This document shows positions 45,835 through 57,989 of a stretch of DNA of 64,000 nt, one piece after another; position 1 is the stretch's first letter, and each line of letters begins with the position of its first letter. The stretch spans positions 4,960,001-5,024,000 of the forward strand of contig CANUEZ040000183.1 of NCBI GenBank assembly GCA_948099385.1, given 5' to 3'. The DNA is from Fasciola hepatica. Lineage: Eukaryota > Platyhelminthes > Trematoda > Plagiorchiida > Fasciolidae. A model generated the notes under the pieces. It was not told the DNA's origin, searched no databases, and was given only the letters and a program-made list of their open reading frames with translations. A program made the translations under genes and the position numbers.

Positions 45835-48800
45835 ATAGCCAGTTACTCAATTTGGAACGAGGAGGTACGGAACTTGTCATGAAAAGTGTCAGAGCAGTTG
45901 GAATATGGGTAGGAAGCAATACTGCAGGTCACTGGGGAGGTTCTGGGTCCTTTTGATTCTTTGGTTAATGCTAGGTCACCCAGCCCTGCCACTGATAGCC
46001 CATGTATTACTGGGGTTAATATAGATTGCAAGAATATTGGTCTATTTAAGTTAATTATATTAGACCTACAACAACACCTGCTATCGGCTAGGCAACAGGC
46101 CTGGGAAGCAGTTGACAGTTGTTGACAGAACGAGCGTGAGCAGAAAACCACCGACTAGAACCTATTTGACAGATCAGGACAAAGTAAAATAGGACACTCT
46201 GTCCCGGTCGTTGACTATAAAACGTCGACAAAACCAGCGGTCGACCTGCCAAGAGTAGAACTGGCAGTTTTCGATAAACGATCTGAACACTACTGCATGT
46301 TCATCAAGCAGTTCAAAACTTTTGTCGAAAACAAGATGGCCGACTCCGAACAAAGGCTTCTCCGCCTGAATCATTACTGTCGAGGCCGAGCGAAAGAAGC
46401 TATCGATGGGTGTATCATGCTCGAACAGGAACGGGGCTACACACAAACAAGGAAGAGCTTGAGGGACCTGTCTCGCTAGCTATTCTAGGTAGCCCGTAAT
46501 CTAATAGAGGGCTTGATTGTAGAGGCCAAAAGAACCAAATGCGACGTCTAAACAATGGCCCACCTAGTGATCAAAATGCAGAACTGTCCAACAGCCCTCT
46601 ACCACTTAGGTTACAGTGCTGACCTCGATGCAGTGCGTACTCTGGAGGGCATAGTCCATCACCTCTCTGCCGAACTACAGGGTGTACGGGCGGAAGGGGT
46701 GGAACGTATAAGCCGGAGCGACCGTGAGGCTAACTCCGAAGACGACCGAATACCTGGACAGGCTAACCAAAAGAGCCGACAGTAGATTTGGCTGACTCAT
46801 CCGGGAAAGTGACCCGGGAAACAAATCTAGCACTAGCCAGGCTGAAACCATTGCACGGTAACATCAGATGTATCAGCCTTGGACCAATGTGCGCGCCATT
46901 TCATGCAAGACTATAGCACATTCAAGTCGCAGGTGCTATGACGCTAGCCATGGGCTGCTAGAATGCTCAAACTTCATCAAGGCCACAAAATACGAACGTT
47001 GTCAAATGGCGAGGACGACAGGAGCTTGCTTGATATGCCTCAAAACCACGCACCGGGTGACAGCTTGTCGATCAAGGATCGGATGTGGACACGAAGGTTG
47101 GGCGGGCAGACACCATCGATTTTTACACCAGGCGAGAGAAACGATACTAGAGGTAAACACCAATCCCGGTGTTATTTTTTCACCATCGCGGTCTGCCAGT
47201 TAACCAGTACTTTTCGAAGTAGTTGCCGTGGGAGTGGTGACCTCAACTGGTGTGGTCAAAGCGTTGGCTTTCGTCGACGGCGGATCGAACACCACCTTAG
47301 TGAAAGAGCGGCTTTCCGACAAACACCAGCTCGCTGAGAGTACGACTCCGCTAGCAGTGAGCACAATGGGCGGAACACAATTAATGATTGCCGGCCGGTT
47401 GGGGTTACAGCTCATCTTCTCAGGCACTAACGAACAAATCGAATCAACGGAGGCCTGTATATTAGCTGGTCTCCCCATGAAAACACCAAGGTCTGTGAGC
47501 GATATTTTAACTAGCAGGTCTCACTTGCGGGACGTAGCCGTTGTAGGCTGGGAGGACGACGAAGTGAACCCTCTTATTGGCTGCGATGTGCCAGAGGCAC
47601 ATTGGGTACTTGACCAGAGATTGAGCGACCGCCAGGCACCTTATGCCGTACGCGCGGCTCTGGGATGAATATTATATGGTCCAGTAGGAGTACGTGGTTC
47701 CGTAAATTACGTATCAGCCGAAACGGACCGCATAGAGGATCAACTGCAGCGGCAGTAATAATAATAATGGTTTATTTCGGAGACACTCGAGGCATGCCAG
47801 GCGCATGATCAACTGTTTACAAGTGATGGAATAAACAGACAAAACACTTGAAAAAGTGGAAATTTACGTTACAGGAGTTGAAAAAGCGGGCTAAGAACGG
47901 GGAATAACGTGGGGTGAAAGTATGCAAGTGTATGCCCACCAAAAGAAATGTATTAGGTTTAAATGGACCCATGGACGGATTCAAACAAACTCCCGGTGAG
48001 TTTGAAAAGTCAAGGTCAGGTGAGAGGTTCGGTTGGTCAGTATAGGGACATCTGAAGGCTGATTGACATACTTGAGAAAGGCTAGAAATCAGCAAAAGAA
48101 ACTGTAATAGCGGGAGACGATGAGGAAAAAGTGCGATTCACTGCAGAGGATTAGGTAGCAACGAAGAATTGGTACTCTGCAGCAGATGGTTCTTCAAACA
48201 GGGCACAAAACGCATTGTAAAACAGGGAGCGAGAAAAGTAAGACGTAAAAAGTGAATCACGTAAAAATTAGTTCACATGAATTGGACACAGCAGATGTGG
48301 GTTATAGATATAGAAGGAATGGATGCATATCATGGCGGTCAGCTGGATGATAGCAAGAGAGATGGCCTGTGAAGAACTACGGGATACAGAGCGAATGCAT
48401 ATATACATATGTGCGGTTGTTTATATATATATATATATGCATATAAGAGAAGCCGGATCAATAACAATGGAGTCCTAGAAAGAAATTATCAGTTATTAGG
48501 AGGGGCAGGTTCGGTTAGATCGAATGTTTGTAGAATTAACTTTGGAATGTCGTGGTCAGTTATCTTCATGACAGGTGAACTTGGCGAATCAACAGAGAAA
48601 GTGGAGAATGCGGAAGCACAGAAAAGACGGCTACTGAGAAGCAGTTCAAAAAAAGGGGAGGTGAAGGAAAGTACCGAAGAGAACAGGTAAGAATGGATCA
48701 AATAACCTGCTTTACGCAGGTGGGACATGTCGTGTCGGTCAAGAATGGGATAAGCATTATTAAATGGGCTTACATTATTCAGCAGTAAGATGGTGGCGAT

Positions 48801-51800
48801 GGAGTTGGCTAAGCAGCTTACAGCGAATGTGGATACAAAGTGGAGAAACTTACATGGGAGGTGAAACTGCCCGTGGTGCAACATGCAGCAGCTGTGACGG
48901 CAAACAGCGTGGGAGAGGAATGAGCAAAAGGGGTACCAGAGGGCAATGGCAGATCAAGCGGACTGAAACTGTGATCGAGAACCTTGATGAAACAGCGATT
49001 TTACGTTAGGTGGCAAGTGAAAAAGCAGAACGGTCCAATAGACACGCACAAAATGCTTATGGCAATCAGTAGACGAAACAGGAGATGGGAGCATGGGCCG
49101 AAAAAGACAGGTGAGGCATAACCAGTAAGATCATTTCATTGCAGGTGGAACACGAAAAGGAGTTTCATGACCTCGGAGACGGAATACGATCATTATCTCA
49201 AGAGGACTATTTCTCTCTGCAGGCAGTGCGGCAAGTAACTAGAGGCCTTAAAAACAGTTCGAGGTACCCCTCCCATGGCGCTTACCAGCTGACCCTTGGG
49301 TTGATAACAGAAACTATGCTCTTCAAAGACTACTGCGACCGAAAGGACTCTTCATTCGAGACCAGGATCAGTGAGAACGGTATGCAGAAGTAATGAAGAG
49401 AAAAAAGTTCTCGGCCACTTTTGAAAGGTGCCTGCAACCACCGATAGCCGGAAGGGGATTTGGCACCTACCTCACCATCCGGTTATCAACCCCAAGAAAC
49501 CCGAAAAACTGCGGGTGTTTTTCGACTGTGCAGCCAAATTCCAGGACTAGTCGTTAAACGATCGCCTACTACAAGGCCCTTGCTGGACCACACCACTGTT
49601 TGAAGTTCCGTGCAGTTTCAGAGTGGGTGGATTTGTCCTGTCCACCGAATTCAGGGAAATCTTTCACCAGGTGAGAATACCAGTAGAAGAACGAGATGCA
49701 TTTCGTTTCTTATGATGGGAAGAAAACAACCGGGACAAAGCAGTGATAAGCTCATGTGTGACCGTCCACCCCTTCCAAGCGATGTCATCACAGTTTTGTG
49801 TGAACAAAGCCCTTTGAGAGTCAGCGAACAAACACGGAGCTTTGGTCCACCGGTAGGAAGAAGATGGAGTCAGCAGAAACTTCTACGTCGACGACCATCC
49901 TGATGTAGACTCGGCCCTAGCACAGTATGGGGGCCTAACAAGATGGCTAGAAGACGGCGGCCTCCATCCAACGAAGTGGATGTCGAACGCTTTTGGGGAT
50001 GCTCGAAGTCATTCCGTTCCACGAGAAAGCCGAAAGGATTCGAGATCCGGACGGCTCTACACTCCCCACCGAACACACGCTGGGACAACAACGGAACGCG
50101 GAAACAGACGACTTCGTCTTCAAGCTGAACTTTCAGGAACAATCAGTAATTTGTCGCAGTATACTGTCGGCTGTATCTAGCCCATTCGATCCGCTCGGTC
50201 TTGTCTCTCCTTGGTTGTTACCCGGAGAGATCCTGCTGCACCGGCTCTGTCGTAAGAATGTCAACTGAGTCTAGCCATTGGACCGGGAAGATCGGCTGAA
50301 ATAGGAGAAATTTCTGATCACTTTAAAGAAACTTGGAGGCATACAGATTCCACGGCCCTTAGCCTCTGGTCATACAACACAGACGGGAGAGCTACTTGCC
50401 TTTTCTGACGCATCCAAAGTCGGTTACGGAGCAACGGTTTATGGACGATGGTGCAGGGGAGATGGACAATATGCTACGAGGATCCTGTTCGCCAAAGCCC
50501 CCGTTTCCCCACTGAGGTCCGTTTCGATCCCGAACCTCGAGCTCAGTGTAGACGTGCTAGCAGTAGGGGCTGTACAAGCGGCAAAGAGATATTTCGACTT
50601 CCGTAGTTGGTCAGCTAGCTTTCGGGCGGACTCGACAATAGCGCTGTGCTACAATTACAACGTCCGGAGTCGTTTCAGTACTCTTTTTGCTAACCGATTC
50701 GCGATCATCCACGACAAAACTGCTATGAACCAGTGGAAGCTTGTCAGCTCTGGCGACAACTCAGTCAATCTGTGCTCCCGAGGTGCGACCAACCTTCGGC
50801 AACTGGATACATGGACGAGAGGACCGAAATTCCTGCAAACGCCTAAACAGGACTGGTCTGTGTACGAACTAAAACGCCCTCTGGAATTGGAACTGGAGAT
50901 CGAAGGCGTGGTAATGACGGTCACAGCCGTCGAAGCGACATTCATTTTGTCACGGTTGGTTGGGTTTTCCTCCTGGACGAAAACATTTTGTTCATCAGTT
51001 TGGTTGGCCAGGTTCAAGAAACATTTGATAGTCATGAAAGGGATCCGCTCCTCCGGCCTCATACTAGTGGGTCAGCTAGACCCCGACGAACTAAGAGCCG
51101 CAAAACACGATATGTTCAAGATGATACAACGGGAGGCTTTCACCCGAGAACTCGAGAGGGCCGAGGAAGCGAGGCCAGTCGACAAAAGAATATCATCTCC
51201 GGGAGGCAATTTGAAGCATTTAAACCCCAAACTCGTTAGTGGACTACTACGGGTAGATGGTAGGCTGACCAACTCTCACCTGAGCTTTGACAAGAAATAC
51301 ACCATATTGCTACTGGCTCGACAACATCTGATAGAGCTAATCACCCAACTCATCCAAGCTGTGGAGGGACATGCCGGGGAAAGTCACGTGACGAGCGTCA
51401 TCCGAAAGCGCCTTTGGTTGCTGAGAGGAAGACCGACTGTGGAGCGCGTGATGCAACGTTGTGTGTACTGTAGGAGACTCACTTCCGTCGAGGGCAAACA
51501 ACACATGGCCCCGCTGCCAGAATGTAGGCTGACTTCGGGTTGGTAGCAGTTCAGTGATACCGGACCGGACTATTTCGGGCCTTTGTGGATCAAGTGCGAA
51601 AAAGGTTGGAAAAACAATACGGGCGTATCATGAAGTGCATGAAGTCACGCGCGGTACACTTAGAAGTTACGCATTCGATGATGACCGACTCCTTCCTCCG
51701 GGCCTTGCAAAGCTTTATCAGCCGAAGAGGCATACCAGCAGATAGTCACTGCGACAGTGGGTTGAACTTCGTGGGCGCTCATCGGGAACTACAACGCTAG

Positions 51801-52460
51801 CACAAAAACCTGAACAGGGATTAACTGCAGAATAGAACCGTGGTATGTGGTATACGATGGCACTACAATCCTCCGCAGGCCATTCGTCGCAGTGGTGTGT
51901 GGGAACGCCTGATCCGGTCCACCAGGCAAGTATTGCTGTCTATCATTGAGCAACAGCCCCTCGACGACGAAACGTTGAGCACCGTCATGACTGAGGTTGA
52001 GAGAATTCTGAACAACCGCCCACTGGTTCCAGTGGATACTGGCGATCTCACCCATTTGGCGCTCACCCCAAACGACTCATTGACGTTGAGGTCTGACGTG
52101 GGATTCCAGGGGCCAACAAACCCCGTGGTGGCCACCTTCGTGGATGGAAGCAGACACGTCATCTTGCCAAGGGTTTTTGGAGGCGATGGCTGTGGGAATA
52201 TCTCCCGGCTCTGCAAACTCAACGGAAGTGGCTGATCAACGCCAGGCCATTCAAGGTTCAGGATGTGGTGATGATCTCCGGCGAAGTAGCTCATTTCAGC
52301 ATGCGGCTTTTGGGCGCGGTTATGGAAACCATCTCGTGCCCTGACGAACTGGTAAGAACTATCGAGATTAAGACCGCCAATCGAATGCTACTCCACAAAG
52401 TACGCAGTATCAGCCCTCTCTAGAGTAAAGACGAAGAAGCCAATGGCACAAGAACCCAGT
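45835..52460 (+). pseudogene. BEL Gag-Pol, copy 3, broken and interrupted
   Basis: ATG at 45879 is the likely original Gag start. Gag core fragments are at 46180-46790, knuckle remains at 46925-47140 (CLICLKTTHRVTAC), and protease with DGGS in place of DSGS at about 47276. RT begins at about 47550, is split by the LINE at 47756-49145, and continues at 49146-49900. From about 49911 to 52275 the sequence (RT end, RNase H, integrase) is almost the same as copy 2. Integrase retains LEVTHSMMTD and the region of the first catalytic residue that copy 2 lost. There are many stops and frameshifts. Confidence 0.87.
47756..49145 (-). mobile_element. 5'-truncated LINE copy inserted in BEL copy 3
   Basis: Begins on the plus strand with (TAA)n at 47756 and follows the 3' UTR of the LINE at 34222-35475, including the (TA)n tract (48420-48438). 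BEL reading stops at CAACTGCAGCGG and resumes at about 49146 (GAAAAGGAGTTTCATGACCT). 5' truncation is typical of LINE insertion. GT...AG blocks of 33 and 34 nt occur at 48687-48719 and 49111-49144. Confidence 0.82.
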
Positions 52461-53132
52461 AGACTATTCATCATTCGTCTTTGAAGTGGTTAAATGAACC
52501 TACCATATGTGGGTGTGTTTACCACACACTGACGTATTGAACTATCATACACCCTGGCGCATACACACGCACATAACACACGTTTATAATTCAAGACCTC
52601 CTTCAAAAACGTTGCATTGCTCACCGTTCTTCGTTGACGTTACAGAAAGCCTTTCAGATTTGTGTTAGTAGCTTTGATTCTAGCATACACCCAGACACAC
52701 TCCAAATACTTACGTAATACACGTTTATTCTTCATGACCTCAATCGAAACACTCTGCAGGGCTGGCTGTACCTCGTTTATCACCGAGGTTATGGAAGGTA
52801 TCTCCCGTAAGTGACGGTTGTTACTATTTGCCCATTATGACAACCACGAGCACACACTTACACAAGTACACGCAGCCAAGGCACAACTGCTCGCCCGGAA
52901 GACAGCACCTATGCACCCCCCTCAATCTCGCTAACGATCAGCCACTTTCACGGACGATGCAGAGTGGCATAGCATCGGTGTGTCCACGGTATTAGTGCAC
53001 TGTTGAGTAGAATGTTGCCGACAAGGTATTAGGTACGCGCACTGACAGCAGGGTCTAGGTAGGTAGGGAGAATCGGTACCCTCATTCCAAACCTCTACCT
53101 CTGCTAAGATTCGCGAGGATTTTGGTGGGCGG
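52461..53132 (+). other. BEL copy 3 3' UTR
   Basis: No gene. It ends in GAGGATTTTGGTGGGCGG, the polypurine tract, just before the LTR. Confidence 0.65.
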
Positions 53133-53502
53133 TGTGAAGACCGTTTGCAAAAAATCCGCCCAAAATCACTGCAGTTCCATGTTTCCTTAACATCACTCAC
53201 TCATCATCACTATTGGCTTGTTTTATGTCCCACGTTTTTATGAACCAAAGTTTGTTTGTTCGCGTCCAGAGCGCTGCTCTGTCATATCCTCATTCTGGAC
53301 CTGCGTGACGCATGTGCTCCTTTCTCGCATGGCGCAATTTGGTTCTCGTTTTCTGAGTCTGTGTGATCGCACAATTGAGGTTTGTACATGTTTTATGCCA
53401 CTGTTCACTTAATAATCTAATATCGTAGAATTTACGGATAATCGCGTTTCGATTTCGGGATTCGTTTTGATTTTGGATACGTACTGCTCAAACTGTCTCA
53501 CA
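53133..53502 (+). repeat. BEL copy 3 3' LTR
   Basis: 370 bp, starting TGTGAAGACCG and ending CTCACA, followed by GCCAG. Confidence 0.9.
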
Positions 53503-54000
53503 GCCAGTACGTGGCAGGACGTGTTAAGTTCTGTCAAGAAACAACAGTGGACAAAGCCTTTGCAACCATGTGCACGACTCATAGCGCGTAGGTTAGCAGC
53601 TCCACTTATTGGTACGTTATTTATGCCCAGTGCCTACGGTGGTCATATCCGCGTAGGAACTATTGGACACTTATCTAGTCACGAGAGTAAGCTCACTTGT
53701 TTGCTCGACTCCAAAGACTCGCTGGGCAGACCGAAGCCACCCCGATCTCTGTAGTCACTACTGAATCAGTGGCTGGACATCTGATATGATTTGGATAAGT
53801 CCACGTGGCTGTCTCTCTACAGCTACTACCAACTGATGGTAATGATGTGTCCGATCTATTCGCTCCACTGACACACACCGTGTACGGAAAGCCTTTACGC
53901 GAGTTTGCGACATCCACTACCGAATGGTTTAGTCGGACTTTTCCGTTGCTAACTTGGAGCGGCTAGTAAGAAACCCGAGGGTTCAGACTGATGCCAGATG
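53503..54000 (+). pseudogene. Gypsy integrase relic, right flank of BEL copy 3
   Basis: RYV-like sequence at the BEL border and a region reading LTCLLDS ... SVVTT, then a Gypsy-like SLTHT motif (about 53690-53880), align with the integrase core of the element at 4972. Many stops and frameshifts are present. The upstream part of the same copy lies left of 45465. Confidence 0.55.
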
Positions 54001-54419
54001 GTGCCGTTAGTTCCGCGTGAAATATTTCATGGTCTTGCTTCCAGGACGGCAACCGATTGGTACTTCCAAGGCTTTGAACAATAGTGCAGTCTCACTTTCA
54101 CGTCTGCGGAGCACGTTACCAAAATCATCCGTGGTTGAGACTTCCATCTCATTTTCCGTTTTAGATCAGATCAGAGCACAGGACTGCGGCCATTGCCAAT
54201 GATTTTTCAGTTTCTTGTACCTGCGAGTCTCAGGGTCTTACCATGATTCGAATTTCTGGAATCTCCTGTATTTCAGGAGCCAGGAGCTCAACACAATTCG
54301 AGATCGCCTTCCGAAAAATAGCAAAGAGAGACATTCAAATAAATTAGTCCTCGAAAACCAGTGGGATCGCTCTTACTGTAAAAGTCAAGATCTCCAGCTA
54401 CCAGCCCTCTAAAATATTA
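54001..54419. other. No recognised gene
   Basis: Possibly further decayed Gypsy pol, since an integrase relic precedes it and a post-pol segment follows, but I cannot align it convincingly. Confidence 0.35.
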
Positions 54420-55055
54420 AGGAAAATGAGATCCTGGGAAGACAACAAGTATATAGGAGCTGTGCTCAGGGGGTTGAAAGGGGTTGAAAAATGGAAAGAA
54501 GGAGAGATTTTAAAAGGGGAAGGATGAAGAGGAATGCCTAAGAGCGATAAAATGATTCTACTAGGCTCAGGTAGCTGACATATGGGTAGTTCAGAAAGGC
54601 ATGCGCTTAAGCAGCTTCCAGTTTCTTCTTGGGCTCCTCCACGGTATTCGCTTCCACCACAGCCCCAGGCAGCTCAGTCCAAATTTTAATTACCCCGCAA
54701 GCAAACGACTGAGCCATTATGGTTTCACTTGTCCTCGGCTTCATCAACTTCATCTGGTGCCCACGATTTGCGGAGTTTCCGTCGCGGATAAACAGAGGCT
54801 TGTTCGCGCCTGACATTCGATTTAGTTTTTTCATTTTTTCAATCAATTCCCCCTGCCCCCTCTGAGCTTCAGCGAATACAACCTTAGCTCTGCTAGCCTG
54901 TCCTTGTCCGGCAGCTTTCATAGACCCAATGCCATTCTTGCGATCCTCTTCTAAACATTTTCCAGAAAGAGGGTGTTCCTCGCTTACTTCAGAGCTCAGG
55001 CTTGGACCGCATACTTCAAGCGAGGTCGTAAATAATGGCAGCAGCACCCTAGGAT
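54420..55055 (-). pseudogene. LINE ORF C-terminal fragment
   Basis: A 146-codon minus frame (55047-54607) ends VIKIWTELPGAVVEANTVEE..., the pattern (R/K-x-W-N-x-L-P...V-V-x-A) found at the C-terminus of LINE reverse transcriptases. A preceding charged segment (RGHQMKLMKPRTSETIM) fits too. The rest of the element is absent. It seems to be inserted in a Gypsy relic. Confidence 0.5.
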
Positions 55056-55740
55056 CTCTTGATGCGGGCTTTCTGCGCAGCTGGTGAATGGCTCTATTTG
55101 CCTTGTTCGCAGCCTGCAGACGTTGCCCAGCGCGTTTTCACAACTAGGTCAAACATGATCCTTCTGTTTGCATCGAGCATTGAGAGCTTCTCTGTTTATC
55201 GCTTCCAGACTATTCTCCACAGATCGCTGGTAACTAAGGCCCATTTGTTACTTCCATCGCAGTTGCTGCACCTGTTTTCCTCCTCTATTTGTTCTATGCT
55301 ACCTCGCCGTATTTCGCGCTTTGCTAACCCACGAAATTTGGAGAGCCTCACCATCAAAGTCCACATTCTGGTTTGGTAAATTTGCTGTCGAGATTGCCAC
55401 CGACAAACCTACCGATTAGTGGCTACTGGTCACTGAAAGTCATTGGTCTTGTGTACCCAAATGATGATTCACGCAACCCATGTCACTGGTGACGAATCTG
55501 TTTCAGGCTAGACCTATAATCTACGGTCCATGAATGCTACTGATTTTACGCCAGCGTTTTCACCCCAGCTACATCAGCGCATTTTGCACTTCATGAAGCA
55601 CACGAATACTTTTTGGAAGCCGTGACCTCCCTAACATCTCTCAAAATCTTACAACGATTTGTGGCGGGACTGTTCTAGCGACTCTGATCCTTCTGAGAAA
55701 ATGAGCCTTCCGGGGATATCACTTTGGATTTACTTTTCCC
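55056..55740 (+). other. Gypsy post-pol segment and LTR start, old copy
   Basis: Aligns with 5383-5941 in reverse (CTACCTCGCCGTATTTCGCG ... CCACGAAATTTGGAGAG), then passes into LTR sequence beginning TGTTCTAGCGACTCTGATCC (about 55671). LTR similarity fades at about 55740. Confidence 0.6.
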
Positions 55741-56129
55741 GAAATCTTGTCTGAATATGACTATCGAACTGTCCAGAATGATGTCATGAATCACAACAAC
55801 GAGCACAGAAATGTATTGTTCAATAAGCATAATTACCGGGTTTTCATAGGCAACAAGAATGTAGAGAAATGCGTAGGAAAATAGCACTCTGACCGCAATC
55901 GCATGAGTGATCAACATCAGTTAATTGAAAATTGCGAAGCGAAAGAGTCCGATCGAACGCTTGCTCTTTCGAAGTCCGTGAGCATATTATGTATTCAAAG
56001 TCTGAAGTGGAATGAACTTTATTCACTTAGTGGCGGTAGTGTGAAATTAAACTTTATATTAACTGTTGCTAGTCGGATTAAATCACATTTATCCTGGACT
56101 GAACTTCTACCGCTGAATTAATCAGTGAG
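55741..56129. other. Unassigned insertion-like segment
   Basis: About 390 bp separating two LTR-like stretches. No gene or known element was recognised. Confidence 0.35.
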
Positions 56130-56830
56130 TCATCACACTGGAGCCTGGTTTTGGTAGCACCGGTTTCTTCGCTTGCGTGCGTTTAACTGAAATGGTCTTT
56201 GAAATTTTCCGCTAAATCTGCTTCGGTCCCTCGGTTCCTGGCCGACTGTACTCTCTCGAAAAGCTTTCCGCCTCACCGTTGAGTTCTGTTCCATTTGTGC
56301 TTCTCCAGTATCCGTAACATTTCGGTTCAACTATACACGGAACATTCCTTTGCGTCTTTATACCATTTTGAGTCCTGTCTATTCACTCGATTGTTGGGAC
56401 TTCGTCTGTAGTTCGCCCTGAGAACCGATAGAGGACAAGTTGATAAGCCGTCAGTTGAATGTCTTCTGTGGTCAGCCTAGGAGAGAGAGCTAAATCCTGA
56501 TTCTAAATAAACCATTGGTGGCATATGGGGTGAACGACACTGTGCCCGCCGGTACCTGTGGTGAAGAGCGTACTGGATTTGCTTTCTCTACGATCGTTTC
56601 TGACGCTAAGCTCGGACCGCACAACGTTTCTTCGGCCTCGTAACTTTTCGCCAACCTGACATTTGATTCACTTTCAGTTTTCTCCGATTGTGCACTTTTG
56701 GTCCACTGTTTGCTTCGCCTCTTTCATCATTTGCTTCTGGTGCTTCTCGTGTCGGTGCTATTTCTGTGTCAAGGTACGTGGAATACATAAGCACGTCTGT
56801 TCACTGGCACAAGTCCTCATTATTCATTCG
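56130..56830 (+). repeat. Gypsy LTR-like relics
   Basis: Two stretches (about 56130-56450 and 56570-56830) resemble the inner part of the Gypsy LTR, each with a TCGGTGCTATTTC- or TTTCGGTTCAACTATA-like block followed by GGAA(C/T)A. Divergence is high, so the boundaries are approximate. Confidence 0.45.
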
Positions 56831-57438
56831 CTTGGGGTGTTTTATTTCGGGCTTCACTCTCAGACCCGGCAAAACTCACGGTTCTAAGCCGCCTGCCGAA
56901 AGTCTACCATATAATTTTGGAATGATATACAAAACTTGAGTGATTTCAAAACCCATTAGGTGTATCTATTGAAAAGCCTTGTTTTTTAAGCAGTTGGTCC
57001 GTTTCCTGAGCCCCACCATTGGCTTGCGTTGGGCTGGGCTATTTTGCGTGGCCGCATGAAGAGAGTGACCATGCCGATCGCCGCTACGCTTGGACTCATA
57101 AGCGCTGGTCGATTCGCGTAAATCCGCGTTGTGAATCCACTCCAGACAAAAAAGCAACATTCTTCCTCAAGTCTCCGCCCAGGTCGTGGGAATTACAACC
57201 GTTATAAGTCCCCGGTTGTTAAGCGTGAAGTATTTTTACTCGTACATTGTGTAATTTTTCTGGCGTACTAAGTCCACGAGCGCCGCGTTCCCGGTCAAAC
57301 TGGACACTACTAGACGGTAGGTCAATTTACCGGAGGTTTGATCCTGTTTAAAAAACATGGCGCAGATTGAAATTTAGCGGATAAGTCTCATGAAAAGAAA
57401 GAAAGTGGAATACGTGTGAGAACTGTGAAATCGAAAAA
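56831..57438. other. No recognised gene
   Basis: About 600 bp with only short frames. Nothing was recognised. Confidence 0.35.
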
Positions 57439-57760
57439 TTGGGAAGGGAATTGAATACGTCCACCAGACCCATGGAACTTAACATGGGGTCGACCGGAAA
57501 CTCACGCTTGCTAGGATCAGATGCTGCTGGAGTGTATCCAACTCCCGTGGCATCGTCACCATTGGGGCCACTGCGGCTTCAAGCTTCGGTGCATGAAGGC
57601 CAGTTTGAGGCTGTCAGTGCCTGCACCTCCCGGACTGCCATGGATGTCTATGATGAATATTGCCCCAAACGGCGAAGGTTACTATGTCAGGTATGTCCTG
57701 TATTTAATGGGCTGAGTTTTGGCGCTCACAGAAAAACTTGCAGATACTTGGGTAGCTAAC
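57439..57760 (+). pseudogene. Gypsy gag-like fragment
   Basis: A plus frame of 106 codons and an overlapping frame together read like a Gypsy Gag N-terminal region (HEGQFEAVSACTSRTAMDVYD, then YYVRYVLYLMG in the second frame). A frameshift between them would explain the break. Only weak family resemblance is visible. Confidence 0.35.
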
Positions 57761-57989
57761 CGGCAATGAGCGACGGCCGATTCGCAGAATGAAGGGGAGT
57801 GCCAGTCTCTTCAGGCCTATGTGCCGTGAGAAGTTGAGAGTGATTCCCCAAGACCCGGGGCCGGTTCGTTCAATTTAAGCTCCATGAACTTGCCTGGGAG
57901 ACAAACTGTGTTACCGAATGCCAATTATGTGTATGTGTATGGCACAAAGCTACGCAGCGTCGTGCGAACGCCTGATACCGCCGGCAGTG

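Larger units (their letters stand above)
45465..53502 (+). mobile_element. BEL/Pao copy 3, decayed, with both LTRs and a nested LINE
   Basis: LTRs at 45465-45834 and 53133-53502. The flanks GCCGG (45460-45464) and GCCAG (53503-53507) are a probable 5-bp duplication with one change. Both flanks look like Gypsy integrase (ACTGCCGG ... TACGTGGCAGG), so this BEL also landed in a Gypsy copy. Gag-Pol is ruined by stops, and a 1.4-kb LINE sits in it. Confidence 0.87.
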
